DNA from: Akebia trifoliata
Lineage: Eukaryota; Streptophyta; Magnoliopsida; Ranunculales; Lardizabalaceae
Length of the DNA: 64,000 bases
NCBI GenBank assembly: GCA_017979445.1
Contig: CM030706.1
Coordinates: 9,100,967 to 9,164,966, forward strand
Direction: 5' to 3'
The position numbers and the translations under genes were made by a program. Below, piece by piece: positions 24,641 to 36,134 of this stretch (within the stretch, counting starts at the first letter, position 1; every line of letters begins with the position of its first letter). The notes under the pieces are model-generated. The model ran no database searches, was not told the DNA's origin, and saw only the letters and a list, made by a program, of their open reading frames with translations.

Positions 24641-26427
24641 CTCCCTCTTTTGAGATCTATGTCCATCTATGGTGCTTGAAGACCATTGGAGGTGGGGGTA
24701 TTGCTCCCTTTCTCTTAAGACTATCTTGTAAATAATTTGAAGGAAAAAAGAAAGTGAGATAGTGGTTGAGTTCTTCCCCTTGTTCCCAATCCAAAGATAA
24801 TGGATCAATGATCTAACCTCACAAGTATTAAGATGATTCCTTGCTTCTTTCCTCTAAAGTTCAAGATGAAATTGTGGGTCAGTTTTTTCATGGTTTTAAT
24901 TTTATTTTCTACTATAGAATAAATAATTGAAAATTTTGAATAAAAGATTGCCAAGTATACACAGATGAAGAGTGGATAAGAGATCCAATTAAAAGCTCAA
25001 AGTGTTATTTTTAATAAATTTTGATAGGGTTTTGCCTTACAAAATTCTTTTTTTCTTCTTCTGATCCTAACCTATTTATAGGTTCACAAGGGAGGTTTAA
25101 GTATAAGAAATTACAAAATGGCCCAAAAAATCATCAACTTGCTTGCTCTATCCAAAGTGATCAACGTAGTATTTTCCTCTTTTTTTTCTTCTAAGACTCT
25201 TCCATTTTCTCCAATTTTCTTTTCAATTTCCTAGGCATCCACTAATGGCCAAAAATATGTCTTATTTTAGACACATATATGAACTGACCAATTGTGTTGT
25301 ATAACATGAAGTCCTCTTGATGCTTGTCCGCGGAGCTCAAGGGTGATCATTACACCAGAAATTGTCTCTGTATGCATGTTCTTGTGACATATACTAACCA
25401 AGACCCAAGAAAAGATGCTCTTTGTACCTCAATCCAACCCAAACTCCTAGACAATTCAAGATGACCAGGACAATCTCAATCTCAAACTCCCACACAAGTA
25501 CTAAGTAAAATAGGAGAAAAGTTGAACCCAATTCCTCCAATCAGTACATCTGAGTATATAGAGGTCCATGTGGGATAGGGATAGATAAATTGTGATAGAA
25601 ATGCTAGGTCCAAAATCAGAGGTGGTGGCACAAGAGAGTTGTATCCTAATTAAGCATGACGGTGTACCCATAATAATAGCCACAGTCTGAAACTAAAAAG
25701 TTGGGATCCAACCATAAAGAGGGGGGAAAAGACAAAGCAAAAGTGATGAGAAAATTAAGTAGTGGGCTTCATGGGTCTAAAAGTTGGTTAAATAAGGAGC
25801 CATCAAGGAAATATGAGCAAACCCAGTTTAGAAAAACTAAAATAAAACCAACCTAAATAGAGAGAATACATTTGAGTATCCAAGCCTAAATCCAAATTGG
25901 GATCCACTAAGGTTCATAACAAAAATATCGTTTTTAAAACATCTTGCATCACATAGTGTGTATCTCGATGAAATACCCCACAAAGCGATCACAATCTCTC
26001 TCTTAGAGCGAATGCGATCACCCTTTAAAGAAATTGCGATCATTTTCTTTAAACTTGACCAAAATTCTATGTGTTTTGAGAGCGATCACTGATCATTCTT
26101 GACAGACTTAACGCATATCCCATCTCTGAAAACAATGTATGCATTCTGAACCTTGAAGCCCCTTTGAACCTTAAACACTCTCAAATAATGAGATCACTAG
26201 AAAACCTGAGGTCACTAAAAAACTAAAAACCCCAAATCTCACCTTGGAAAACCTGTCCAAACTTCAAAATAGGGAACCCATAATCGTTATCATAGGGTAC
26301 TAAGAAGTCTCAGCCAAATCCAAATGCATCATGAACTCATACTCTGCATAATGTTGCCCTGTAATATACTCAATCTAATTGTGTTGTACTTCATGCATAG
26401 TAATGGAAAGTACAAACATGGATAGGC
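24641..26427. other. Unassigned non-coding stretch
   Basis: No gene is supported. The open frames in it are short (60-68 aa), lie on the minus strand and match nothing I know. The CGATCACAATC-rich segment near 25980-26090 is locally repetitive. No element ends seen. Confidence 0.4.
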
Positions 26428-28230
26428 TTGAAGAAACTACTTCAACACTCAACAATTAATAGAAAGCACAGTTCCCACAACAATCGCTTCATCATCTCAA
26501 CAACCATCCAATCAAAAAGTCCTAGAGATTGTACCACAACTAGAAGTATGGCCCTAAGACTTAAAGGAATGTGTTTAAGATCATATAAGACAATGATTGG
26601 GAGTCACCCATCTTTCATATGACAGGAGAAGAATATTGTTTTTAGCCAACCAGACTTAAACAAGGGGCCAAAGTTGAACAAATTACATAAAAGAATATCC
26701 AGTAGAATTGGGCCACAAAGGAAAAGATGTACCCCAAGAATTCAAGTACCTCCGAATTTGGGAGTTATCACAATGGGCAGACTAAGCCAAGAAGGTAATC
26801 AATAACACGAAGATGAACAAGAGGTTGGGGTAGCTGGGACTGTTGGATGTAGTAGAAATAAATATGCACAATGTTTATCAAAACAAGCCTCTACTGTTTG
26901 TCTTGACTGAGATTTGGAACCCCAGCACACATACATTCATCACAGTTGGGAATAAGTTTACTTTCACGATAGAAGATGCAACAAGATTGGCGAGACTTCC
27001 CATTGGGACAGAACTACTACTACTAGGAAACGTACTCTATTGCATTTTTGGCGTACTTTCTCAGTGCATTTGTTTGTTTATGTGCCCTATGGCTATGTGT
27101 CAGTAGCACAATCTTTATAATAGTGGCTTGCATCTTGACCGAGAAAGATTTTGCTTGGCCAGTATGATGGTTGCACAGTTGTATCAAGCTCTAGATGACT
27201 ACCACCAGAACATAACCATCATGACAACAAAGAGGGCCTAGAAGGTAGAAGTAAAGTGGAGTACAGAAACTGTATATGCACCATTCTAGGTTCTGGAGCT
27301 ATACAATCCAAAGCCATAACCCCATCATTGGCCAAAGATATAGTGTTGTCAACCATATGTAGGGCGTACTGCATGAAATTGAGAAGCCAAAACTAATGAG
27401 CACAAGGGAGAATTATGGTGTGTTTTACTAAAAGTCTCAGCTGGCATGGAGACCTTATAGAGAAAATTAGTACAGGGGAGAGCCACTGTTTGAGCTAGAA
27501 AAGGAGATAAGAGGCAAAGGCTACAAATGGCTATACATCTATCAATTCACTGCCCCTGGGTACATGATAAGGAGGCCAATATAGATCCTGAAGTTACAAA
27601 TGAAAGAAATGGACAACTCATCAACGATTGTGATCTAGCCTACATAGAGTATCCAAACAATTTGGTTACAACCAAGAAATCCCTTATACAAGGCCTAAGA
27701 GTGATTACGCTCAGACCACAATCATCAAGGAACAATTTTTTGACCTTTCAAGATAAAAAGAAAAATATGGATTTTTAGGGATGACAAACAAAGACAGACG
27801 ACATAGTGAAAAGGAGATGTTCCCCTCATTCCCAATTGATTGTCGATGTCATTGAATTGGGGAGGGATTGCTCATGTGCAAACAAGGTACTTATCCACTA
27901 GAAATGACTTTTAAAAGGCCGATTCCCAGATACGGAGAACATAGTGGATATGGGGGTTGATGTGTTTGTGGCGGGCAAGCCGGGGGGACCAAAATATTCT
28001 AGGAATCAACAAATGTGAAAGAGATAGATTTTGAAATAGAAGAGAGAAGAGCTCAAGAAAAGGAACTGAAAAAATAACAGAGAGGTCTAAATAAATAAAA
28101 TTCCAAGGTGAGGAAACCCATAGAGGTGAACGCTCCCAAGAATACCAAAAAAAGGAAAACCAAAACATTTGAAGCAACATCAGAGCTAGAGCCGAAGAAG
28201 AAAAGCAAAATGACTAGAAAATTATAACTT
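26428..28230 (+). pseudogene. Plant-mobile-domain-like gene remnant
   Basis: The frame 26843-27100 contains LLFVLTEIWNPSTHTFITVG followed by KFTFTIEDATRLARLPIG. This fits the plant mobile domain (PMD) pattern: a large hydrophobic block, W and T-F, then T-I/L-E-D and G/R-LPI-G. Downstream, about 27150-27200 reads LASMMVAQLYQALDDY, like the next helix of that domain. The frame then breaks several times. Near 28090-28220 there is a Lys-rich tail-like part (PKNTKKRKTKTFEA). PMD proteins occur as free genes (MAIN/MAIL family, gene silencing) and inside Mutator and gypsy transposons; I cannot tell which this was. Stops and shifts show it is not functional. Confidence 0.5.
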
Positions 28231-28967
28231 CTTGATGAAGATATGTAACTGAGTAACAAGATCCCTAAATATAGGTTAGAACAATAACTTAATTAGTATA
28301 GGGTGATTCCTTAGTTGTGATATTGAAAAGATGCAAATTGTGAGAGCATAAAGTGTAATGTTCTTTGCTTAAAGAGGCAATAGGGGAAGATAATTGAATC
28401 TCAAGCATTGTTTCAACACCAAAGGCTCTAGGATAGTTAAAGAAAAATGGTTGAACTAAGAACAATTGTACATAAAACACACACACCCCCAAAGCATAAT
28501 AATGAGAACCATGGGAAAAAAAAGAGACACAGTGGTCTCATTATTATTAATTCATACGAAGTACAATTGCAAAATATACATTTTATTGACTTAGAGTTAT
28601 GTTGCTAAAAATCTTCATATTTGGCAGAGATACCCGAAGAAGGAAATGAGGCTTCGATAGAGCAAAAAATGATGAGGAAGTCTTAGAAAAAAAGTGGAAA
28701 GATGGAATGATTCCCAATGAAGAGATACTTGAAACTAAGAAGGCGAATGAAGATTTAGAAGAATGAAAGATAGGGGAAAAGGGAAAAAAATAAACAATAA
28801 ACGGAGGAGACAAGGAAATGTATGGAACAGAAAGAGAAGCAGTAGAAAAATAGACTTATGAAGAAGTTGAAATTACTGAAACAAAAGAAAAAGATGAAGT
28901 AATGGGAGGAGATCAGGAGTGGGGTGGAAGTCCCCCAGTTAAAAAGGAACAAGTTAATGGCCATGAA
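28231..28967. other. Decayed Lys/Glu-rich tail or non-coding DNA
   Basis: Purine-rich on the plus strand (many AAGA, GAAG and GGAG). That gives Lys/Glu-rich translations with frequent stops. The minus-strand frames of 67-76 aa are the pyrimidine-rich mirror of this and are not genes. It may be the 3' part of the preceding gene remnant. It ends at the insertion site of the LTR element at 28968. Confidence 0.35.
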
Positions 28968-30168
28968 TGTAGACACCACATTTTTGCATCCGCCTGATTA
29001 ATCAACTCGTCAACCCGATCGCAACGATTCCCAATGATGGATGTTATTTCCATTGCTTTATTTTGTTACCAGATATGTTTCAGAAATCCGGATGAGGTAT
29101 CTCGAACTACAAAACATTAGAAATCACGCTACGCTAGAAAAATACGATCCAAAAACATAGAAATTATCATCTTGCAGACCCAAAAAGAAGCTTCACGATA
29201 AAAATCACTAAAAATTAATCAAATTATCAAAATACCCCTAACATCAAAACAACCCTAGAGCCTACGTTACGATTAGGAAAACCCTTTCGAACACATAAAA
29301 TAACAAATCGAAATCAAATAAATCACTTTGCCAATTAAGTAAGACTGAAGTCAAGATATTAAAAGTCAATCAATTAAGACTAAAGTCAAAATATTAAAAG
29401 TCAAACAAATAAGACCAAAAGTCAAAATCATAATAGAGTTCTAATTAAATAATAACTCTATCTAATAGAGTTCTAACTAAAACACAACTCCACCTAAAAC
29501 AATTCTAATTAAAACACAACTCTACCTAAAATAATTCTAACTAAAACACAACTCTAATTAAACACTAACTCTATCTAAATCAACCCCTAAAAAATCTATA
29601 AATAGAGGTCCTCACACCCTATTTTCGTATCAAATGATAAACCCTAAGAGAAGTAGGTCAAAAAGCCCCCTTAGCCTCCTATAAACCCTAGTTTTGGAGC
29701 CCCAACTCCTTACCTAACACCCCTACTTCGATTTTAGCGTGAAAAACTCCTAGAAACTCTTAAAAAATACTCCAAAATTCATAAACAAATCCGAAGAATT
29801 CAGATCTAAGGAAGGGATACCTCACCTCGGAGATCAAAAATCAGATCCGGAAACAGAACGAAGCGAGGAATACTGTACAAGGAGTTACTCTGTCAGATCT
29901 AAGGGAATGAGAACGTTGTCTTCGAAAAGGTATAGATTTCTTAACTTTTTTATTATTATTTAGGTCTTTTAGCGATGTAGGTTATTTGGAAATTAGTAGA
30001 GACCGGCGTTTGCCGGGCAGGGTTGGTGCCTAACACTTTCCAACCTCGTAACGTGATCCTCGGACCCTTTTTCTTTCGTAGATTAGTAATATTTGCCTTT
30101 TTTAGAGTCAGTTTGGTTCCTAGACCGTAATAACTAGGTGACGACTCCCAAACCTCAAAGATCAAATC
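28968..30168 (+). repeat. 5' LTR, internally and 3' deleted
   Basis: It matches 33220-34946 but lacks the part corresponding to about 33590-34080. It also lacks the last roughly 45 bp (the CGCACCCCGCGGATCG..CTTTCA end). Outside the deletions identity to the other LTR is very high. Confidence 0.75.
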
Positions 30169-30819
30169 CTAAAGTTGAGGGTGAACTTCAAAATCAAATA
30201 TTATCAAGAATGATGTATTTGAAACCATCAACAAATGTGTTAAGATCTGCAAAGAAGAGATTCATCATGTTTTTCACTTAAGAAAGAAGAGTTCTCATTT
30301 GCGAAAGAATATAAGATTTTTTTTCGAAGTTTAGAAAGGATTGAATGAGTTAACGTCAAATACAAAGAAGTCAATCACACTCAACTTTGTAAAAAATGAC
30401 CGAAGATTTCTCTTTATAAAAAAAAATTGAAGATTATTCCTTCTCAGAAGAAGATTGAAGATTACTCATTCTTAAAAGAAGACCTTACTCGATAGAGCAA
30501 TCAAAACATCGAGTTTCTAAAACCTTGACCAAATCGAGTAGTATTTCATAAAAGGAGGCATTCATTGGTCGAACCATTTTCCTGTCTTACCAAGAAGAAG
30601 ACAACATTCTTTAGCCCCTCGCAGCCTTTAAAAAAAAATCAATAGCCTCTTCTTTCTAAACCACGCCGACCAACCTTGGGAGGGAATCTTAGTATGAACT
30701 ACGTTTTAACCTGATCCCAAAAGAAAATAAAAGAAATATTTGGGGTACGTAGGCAACTTGAGAAATTACTTCAGGTCCGGTCATGCAAAAAAAAAATGTA
30801 TTCTCTTAAAAAAAAGTGT

Positions 30820-31345
30820 TATTTAAAAGAAAAATCCCCTATTGAAAGATTCAAAAGAAAAGAATGCCAAACTAGGGGCATTAAAAAAAATTAAAAGAAT
30901 TGATCAAAAGAAGAGAATGCCAAACTAGGGGCATTAGAAAAAAGAGTCAAAAGAATTTATAGAAAATAATATTAGACTAGGGGCATTTTGCGAAGTCGAG
31001 CCTTTTACCCTTTCTTTCTAAACCATGTCCTAAGCCCACTTATTAAGTCTTCCTGAATGCTAATTGACTCGGTTAAGGTGCAGGGAACCAAGAAATTGTC
31101 GAGTTAGTCATTCAAAATCATTAAGAAAAAAGAGAAGCCTACTAAGTCGAAAACTCGAAACGGCGACTTAGGCAAAATTTAGGGCATAACCATAAAAAAG
31201 AAAGCCTGCTAGGTTGAAAACCTGAAAAGGCGACCTAGGCAAAAATCAAGGCATCATCAGAAAAAGAAAACAAAGCCCGCTAGATTGAAAACCTAAAGAG
31301 GCGATCTAGGCAAAAATTAGGACATCATCAAATGGGAGGAAAGGT
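30820..31345 (+). repeat. Two short tandem repeat groups
   Basis: First group (about 30860-30990): AGAATGCCAAACTAGGGGCATT recurs, with a third diverged copy ending ACTAGGGGCATTTTG; each copy contains a purine tract. Second group (about 31137-31330): units of about 63-68 bp of the form GCTAGGTTGAAAACC then GGCGACCTAGGCAAAA, three copies. Within each unit CCTAGG/GACCTAGGC-type sequence is partly inverted. Non-coding. Confidence 0.7.
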
Positions 31346-31970
31346 CCCGTCAAGAAGAAAATTTCAGAAGGAAGCTTGTGCAGAAACTAGAAAATGTAGA
31401 ACCATTCAAGCCACAATATTCATTTTTCAGTCAAGAGCTCACATCCGACGAAGACAATGTTGAAGTTGAAAAAAATCAGAAGTCACCTTGAACAGTATAG
31501 GATCTTCAAAAGTATGTTTACTTGTTCAAGTGTTCGCTAATGGAAGATGTAGAATCATCAACCACTTTGAAGAGAAAGACCTTCTATTCTAATATTTATC
31601 AAGATTTTTTAAGTCCAGCTCAAGTATTTCTCAAAAATAATGATCAATTCTTTATTGTACATATGATAATCTTAAGAGTCTTAAATTTAAGAGAATGTCA
31701 GTTCTTCTATATGTCATACATCAGAGTCCATATTTTTCAAGTATAATCTATTCCATCAGTCTCGTAGTCAAGTCTCAGTTAAAGCCAACCTTGAAACTAG
31801 GGGCATTTTTGAAGGTCATTTAATTCCAAAATTTTTGTTCTTAATCACATGATAAAAAGAAAATCATACAAAAGCTTAAAAGTCCGGCGAAGCCCAATGA
31901 TAATTACGAATCCAGATGCATGATAAGCCAATAAAGGCCTAATCTTTCAAATTTTGAGCTCGATTTTGAA

Positions 31971-32810
31971 TCATAGAATGAATTAATAGGATTGTTTAAG
32001 TTCCTTTAAATCTAAGCCTGAGAAATGTGGCTTAGTAAGTTTGAATCTGAGAAACAAGACTCCAACTTTTTGAATCATAGAATGAATAGGCTTTTTAAAG
32101 TGCCTACAAACCTTAGTTCGAGTCCGAGAAACGAGATTCCAACTTTTAGAATCATAGAATGAATAGGCTTTTTGAAGTACCTACAAACCTAAGTTCGAGT
32201 CCGAAAAACGAGACTCCAACTTTTTGAATCATAGAATGAATAGGCTTTTTGAAGTGCCTACAAACCTTAGTTCGAGTCCGAGAAACGAGATTCTAACTTT
32301 TAGAATCATAGAATGAATAGGCTTTTTGAAGTGCCTACAAACCTAAGTTCGAGTCCGGGAAACGAGACTTCAACTTTTTGAATCATAGAATGAATAGGCT
32401 TTTTGAAGTGCCTACAAACTTAAGTTCGACTTCGAGAAACGAGACTCCAACTTTTTGAATCATAGAATGAATAGGTTTTTTGAAGTGCCTACAAACCTAG
32501 GTTCGAGTCCGAGAAGGGAGACTCCAACTTTTTGAATCATAGAATGAATAGGTTTTTTGAAGTGCCTATAAATCTTAGTTCGAGTTTGAGAAACGAGACT
32601 CCAATTTTAATAGGATTGTTTAAGTTTCTGTAAACCTTAGCTAGAGTCCGAAAAACGAATTTCCAGCTTTGTTTGAAATATATTGAATTAACAGGATTGT
32701 TTAAGTTCTTTAGCCCGAGAAGCGTGGCTACAATAAGTTCGAGTCCGATAAACGAGACTCAAATTTTTTTGAACTCTAAAAAAGAATTTCAAATAGGATT
32801 TAGTAAAGTT
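31971..32810 (+). repeat. 77-bp tandem repeat array
   Basis: TCATAGAATGAATAGG recurs at 32075, 32152, 32229, 32306, 32383, 32460 and 32537: six successive steps of exactly 77 bp. Each unit continues TTTTTGAAGTGCC, TACAAACC and GTTCGAGTCCGAGAAACGAG. A longer variant unit starts at 31971, and the array decays after about 32615. All units lack a sustained open frame. It lies in the interior of the LTR element. Confidence 0.95.
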
Positions 32811-33219
32811 CCTACATTGTCATGACTCCAATTACCTCATTGTTCAACCTTGCCATGATTGCTTTTGTTGCATAAGCACATTTCAATTTTGAATCATTAT
32901 TGTTAATGAGAGAAGATCTCTAGGACCTGATACGTTTTTACTCAGTTTTACACATACACACACTCACTTGCATTTTTTAATCAAGGAGAATTCTGTAAAA
33001 TTTAAGGATCTGACACTGTCAGTGAGAGTTCTCACTCAATGACCTGACAACCTTTTAGTTCGGGAAGAGTTTTACGCTCAAGGATCCGAACACCTAGACG
33101 AATTGCTAAATCAGACTGCAAAATGAACTGTCACTAGCTTTGGTATTCAGATATCGCACTATCTACCAAAATAGATTTGCTATCTAGTTTGCTTCAACCC
33201 TCTGCCAAAGAGGGGCATC

Positions 33220-34946
33220 TGTAAACACCCCATTTTTGCATCCGCCTGATTAATCACTCGTCAACCCGATCGCAACGATTCCCAATGATGGATGTTATTT
33301 CCATTGCTTTATTTTGTTACCAGATATGTTTCAGAAATCCGGATGAGGTATCTCGAACTACAAAACATTAGAAATCACGCTACGCTAGAAAAATACGATC
33401 CAAAAACATAGAAATCATCATCTTGCAGACCTAAAAAGAAGCTTCACGATAAAAATCACTAAAAATTGATCAAATTACCAAAATACCCATAACATCAGAA
33501 CAATCCTAGAGCCTACGTTACGATTAGAAAAACCTTTTCGAACACATAAAATAACAAATCGAAATCAAATAATTCACTTCGCCAATTTTCACAAAATTTG
33601 ACAAAATTACGAAAAAGCCCCTCATAAAGTTCACAACCATTTCACATAAAAAATTTCATAAATGACACAAACTAATATTTCCATTGAATTCCTTACGAAA
33701 AATAGATTCTAAAACATCATAGAACATTAAAAATCGACTTAAAACGTGAAAAGTCCTCTCCGGGGGCAAAAATGGTAATTTAACAATTTTCATAATTAAA
33801 ATTTTTGAAATTAATAAATAAAACATTAAATAATTAAAGTGAAACATTAATGAAGTTAATTTAAAATTTTGAACTAAAAAAATCGATCAATCGGGCTCTT
33901 ATGGAAAATTGTTGAGGGTTCGTGAGATATTTCTTTAAGGACCCCTCCATTTGGTGGTCCAAAGAATTAAAGATATAATAGAGGAGGGTTCTCCAAAAAA
34001 TTAAAGTCAATCAAGCAAGACTAAAGTCAAGGTATTAAAGTCAATCAAGTGAGACTAAAGTCAAAATTAAAGTCAATTAAGTAAGATTGAAGTCAAGATA
34101 TTAAAAGTTAATCAATTAAGACTAAAGTCAAAATATTAAAAGTCAAACAAATAAGACCAAAAGTCAAAATCATAATAGAGTTCTAATTAAATAATAACTC
34201 TATCTAATAGAGTTCTAACTAAAACACAACTCCACCTAAAACAATTCTAATTAAAACACAACTCTACCTAAAATAATTCTAACTAAAACACAACTCTAAT
34301 TAAACACTAACTCTATCTAAATCAACCCCTAAAAAATCTATAAATAGAGGTCCTCACACCCTATTTTCGTATCAAATGATAAACCCTAAGAGAAGTAGGT
34401 CAAAAAGCCCCCTTAGCCTCCTATAAACCCTAATTTTGGAGCCCCAACTCCTTACCTAACACCCCTACTTCGATTTTAGCGTGAAAAACTCCTAGAAACT
34501 CTTAAAAAATACTCCAAAATCCATAAACAAATCTGAAGAATTCAGATCTAAGGAAGGGATACCTCGCCTCGGAGATCAGAAATCAGATCCGAAAACAGAA
34601 CGAAGCGAGGAATACTGTACAAGGAGTTACTCTGTCAGATCTGAGGGAACGAGAACGTTGTCTTCGAAAAGGTAGAGATTTCTTAACTTTTTTATTATTA
34701 TTTAGGTCTTTTAGCAATGTAAGTTATTTGGAAATTAGTAGAGACCGGCGTTTGCCGGGCGGGGTTGGTGCCTAACACTTTCCAACCTCGTAACGTGATC
34801 CCCGGACCCTTTTTCTTTCGTAGATTAGTAATATTTGCCTTTTTTAGAGTCAGTTTGATTCCTAGACCGTAATAACTAGGTGGCGACTCCCAAACCTCAA
34901 AGGTCAAAAGCGGATCCGCGCACCCCGCGGATCGATGGCGCTTTCA
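33220..34946 (+). repeat. 3' LTR, 1727 bp
   Basis: It starts TGTAAACACCCC and ends GGCGCTTTCA, so TG..CA. A purine tract AAGAGGGGCA lies just upstream. It has the same length as the solo LTR at 36135-37861, which confirms both boundaries. It contains many copies of AAGTCAATCAAGT-like short repeats near 34000-34150. Confidence 0.85.
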
Positions 34947-35030
34947 GTGAAATAGAAATAGCCCTAGAAAATCAAGGTAAGAAGAATGGATATATATAAG
35001 ATATATCTTTTATATATATATAGATATATG

Positions 35031-35540
35031 TAGAGGTGTCCATGGATAGTTGAAAACTCGAATCCAATTTGAATTTGAATTTGAAAAATCAGATATTATC
35101 CAAAATTTCCGGATATTAAATTCGAATTTGGATAGTTTTATATATTTGAATCCTAATCGGACAGGGATTCGAATATTAACATTTCGAATCCAATAATATT
35201 CGATTCGAAATAATATATAATATATATTATTTTATTTGATTTATTTTTTATATAAATAATAGAATATATATTATTTTATTTGCTTTATTTATTATATACA
35301 TAGTATAATATATAATAGGTTTTCTAAATAATAAATTGGATAAGGAAAAATTATGTTTTCTTTAATATACAAATTATTCAAATTCTAATCGGATATTATC
35401 TGATATCTGATAGGATAATCGAATTTGAATTCAGATAGAGTTTTAGAACCTCTATCGTATTCAAATTTGAATTCGGATATCAAATAAAAATTTCGGATTC
35501 AGATTCGGATATTGCTATATCTGAACCAATAAACATCTGT
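35031..35540. mobile_element. Non-autonomous hAT-like element
   Basis: Left end TAGAGGTGTCCATGGAT and right end CCAATAAACATCTGT are imperfect inverted repeats. The interior is made of GAATTTGAATTCGGATAT-like sequence in both orientations, as in short plant hAT derivatives. The two flanks do not form a clear 8-bp duplication. It is preceded by a TATA-rich microsatellite at about 34990-35030. Confidence 0.5.
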
Positions 35541-36134
35541 TGGTAGTCATAGATATATGTATATAAATGCAAAATGCATGAACACTAATGGACTCAATCA
35601 TGTATACATAGGAAATGATGAAATATCTTTACTTCAAGAAGAGGTGAATAAGACAGAACAAGCCAAAAAGGAAAATACTGGTAAGACACGGTTCACTCAA
35701 GCACTCATATTTTTCTCACAAAGATTAAAACAAATTCTTTGAACTCAATCACCTTTGTGCTTTTGAATAGAGGACCAGCAACCAGAACAAATAAAATATG
35801 AAGGTAACGGGGAAGGTTCAGAGGGTTCGAATTAAGAACGAATTTACGCTAACGACCATAATGTGGTGACTCAAGAGGAAATTTTGGTAAGGAATATTTA
35901 TTAGATGAATAATAATGAATCAAAAACCTTACTTACGAAATCCTAACCTATTGACGATTGTACATTGTTGCAGGACCCACTACAGGACTAACTCTGACAA
36001 TCCCCTAAACAAACATAAGATGACTCTAAACCTAAATTTATTCAACTATCTGACCAGAGCAGGGAGGAGTATGAAGGAAGATGTATTCACCTGAGTTCGA
36101 TTGTTGAAACTTAAAAATAACAAAATCTAGAGAC
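35541..36134. other. Unassigned stretch
   Basis: A frame at 35557-35742 (61 aa, Lys/Gln-rich) has no recognisable domain. It could belong to the coiled-coil reading frame interrupted by the solo LTR. Otherwise nothing is seen. Confidence 0.3.

Larger units (their letters stand above)
28968..34946 (+). mobile_element. Coding-free LTR element (gypsy Tat-like)
   Basis: Direct repeats at 28968-30168 and 33220-34946 share TGTAGACACC..GATGGATGTTATTTCC and long exact stretches such as CTAAATCAACCCCTAAAAAA. Flanks ATGAA (28963-28967) and GTGAA (34947-34951) match at 4 of 5 bases. The 3-kb interior has no gag or pol frame. It has three kinds of tandem repeats and several purine tracts, including AAGAGGGGCA directly before the right LTR. 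This fits a large non-autonomous derivative of a Tat-type gypsy element. The 3' end of the left LTR and the primer site are deleted. It separates the PMD-like remnant from the sequence near 35550-39280. Confidence 0.75.

Noticed and set aside
28053..28979. Several Phe/Ser-rich minus-strand frames resembling membrane proteins
   Set aside because: They mirror a purine-rich plus strand. Low complexity, no start context, no homology recognised.
31971..32810. Regular repeat considered as a CRISPR-like array
   Set aside because: Units are contiguous 77-bp tandem repeats without unique spacers, in a plant LTR element.
29956..34907. Paired minus-strand frames of 69 aa at 29956-30165 and 34698-34907 that look conserved
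   Set aside because: They are the same part of two LTRs of one element. The conservation is due to LTR homology, not protein selection.
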